12,529 bases of DNA from Actinomycetota bacterium (GTDB lineage: Bacteria > Actinomycetota > Thermoleophilia > Miltoncostaeales > Miltoncostaeaceae), in the NCBI GenBank assembly GCA_005788075.1, contig SXZC01000201.1, positions 1-12,529 of the forward strand, given 5' to 3'. A model generated the notes under the pieces. It saw only the letters and a list, made by a program, of their open reading frames with translations. It was not told the DNA's origin and did no database searches. The position numbers and the translations under genes were made by a program. Position 1 is the stretch's first letter. The number at the start of each line of letters is the position of its first letter. Below are positions 11,793 to 12,529 of this stretch, piece after piece.

Positions 11793-12529
11793 CTACGAGT
11801 CCTTCAGGAAGCTGGGGACGTCCAGCGCGTCGCCGCTGTCGAACGCCGGGCGCTCGCGGCGGGGCTCGCTGGCGCGCTCGCGGCCGAAGGCCGGGCGGTC
11901 GCGCTCGGCGCGGCGGCGCACGATGTCCTTCGCGCCATCGTCGAAGCCCGTGGCGATGACCGTGACGCGCACGTCGTCGCCCAGGGTGTCGTCCACCACG
12001 GTGCCGAAGATCACGTTGCAGTCCGGGTCCGCGGCCTCGCGCACCACGGTGGCGGCCTCGTCCACCTCGAACAGGCCGAGGTCCTTGGTGCCGGCGATCG
12101 AGAGGATCACCCCGGTGGCGCCCTTCATGCTGGTCTCGAGCAGCGGGGACGACGTGGCGGTGCGGGCGGCCTCGGATGCGCGGTTCTCGCCGGAGGCGAT
12201 GCCGATGCCCATGAGCGACGAGCCGGCGCCGCTCATGATCGTGCGCCCGTCGGCGAAGTCGCGGTTGATGAGCCCGGGGACCGTGATGAGGTCGGTGATG
12301 CCCTGCACGCCCTGGCGCAGGACGTCGTCGGCCATGTTGAAGGCCTCGGTGATGGGCGTGTTGCGGTCGACGATCTCGAGCAGGCGGTCGTTCGGGATGA
12401 CGATGACGGAGTCCACCTGCTGGCGGAGGAGCTCGATGCCCTCGTCGCCCCGGCGCGTGCGCTGGCGGCCCTCGAAGGCGAACGGCTTGGTGACCACGCC
12501 CACGGTGAGGGCGCCCTGCTCGCGCGAGA
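11793..12529 (-). CDS. ftsZ: Cell division protein FtsZ, C-terminal two thirds (5' end beyond the window)
   Basis: 244 residues are visible; roughly the first 120, including the GGGTGTG nucleotide-binding loop, lie off the right edge. Visible landmarks: LTVGVVTKPFAFEG, VDSVIVIPNDRLLEI, the T7 synergy loop GLINRDFADGRTIM with its N and both D residues intact, SGAGSSLMGIG, ATGVILSIAGTKDLGLFE, and NVIFGTVVDDTLGDDVRVTVIATGFD. A short Arg-rich linker (about 40 residues) leads to the C-terminal peptide DALDVPSFLKDS, which binds membrane tethers and regulators. FtsZ polymerises with GTP to form the division ring. The T7 loop has RDFADG where better-known homologues have VDFADV. The frame stays open to the right edge, continuing upstream as SREQGALT, so the start is outside. 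Confidence 0.97.
   Translation of the reverse strand, partial: SREQGALTVGVVTKPFAFEGRQRTRRGDEGIELLRQQVDSVIVIPNDRLLEIVDRNTPITEAFNMADDVLRQGVQGITDLITVPGLINRDFADGRTIMSGAGSSLMGIGIASGENRASEAARTATSSPLLETSMKGATGVILSIAGTKDLGLFEVDEAATVVREAADPDCNVIFGTVVDDTLGDDVRVTVIATGFDDGAKDIVRRRAERDRPAFGRERASEPRRERPAFDSGDALDVPSFLKDS

Overview
This is a GC-rich window (third codon positions are almost all G or C) from a bacterium that looks actinobacterial. The FtsZ tail ends in a DVPSFL-type peptide, GTG and TTG starts are used, and the signal peptides and large Cys-containing secreted proteins fit a high-GC Gram-positive. A deep-branching class such as Thermoleophilia is my inference from overall feel and was not tested.

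Layout. (1) At the left edge, on the minus strand, is the 5' end of an isocitrate/isopropylmalate dehydrogenase gene. (2) Divergent from it, on the plus strand, is a VOC/glyoxalase-like protein (330-890). (3) Next comes a four-gene plus-strand locus: a 1452-residue secreted multidomain protein (956-5314), a REC-LuxR response regulator (5388-6065), a membrane histidine kinase overlapping it by 4 bases (6062-7855), and a second secreted protein with a seven-repeat beta-propeller-like region (7905-9704). (4) Convergent with this, on the minus strand, is a housekeeping block read from right to left: ftsZ (3' part), a long palindromic repeat, gcvT, gcvH (4-base overlap with gcvT) and yqeY.

The most interesting part is the four-gene locus. 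The two secreted proteins have unrelated N-terminal architectures. Both end in the same 126-residue C-terminal domain (roughly 40% identical by hand alignment), with two Cys at identical positions and the same last three residues, preceded in each by an S/G/P/T-rich linker. Neither shows an LPXTG motif or a C-terminal membrane helix, so this domain is a candidate surface-attachment or sorting module that I do not recognise. A two-component system lies between them. A 13-base motif (consensus roughly GTAAANACCGAGG) sits at the leading edge of three genes of the locus, twice before the regulator gene. My working model is that the kinase and regulator control the two surface proteins, and possibly themselves, through these leaders. 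This is inference.

There is no gene-free stretch longer than 300 bases. The largest gap, 137-329, lies between the divergent dehydrogenase and VOC genes and holds only a ribosome-binding site that I can support. I saw no tRNA, rRNA, CRISPR array, transposase or integrase.
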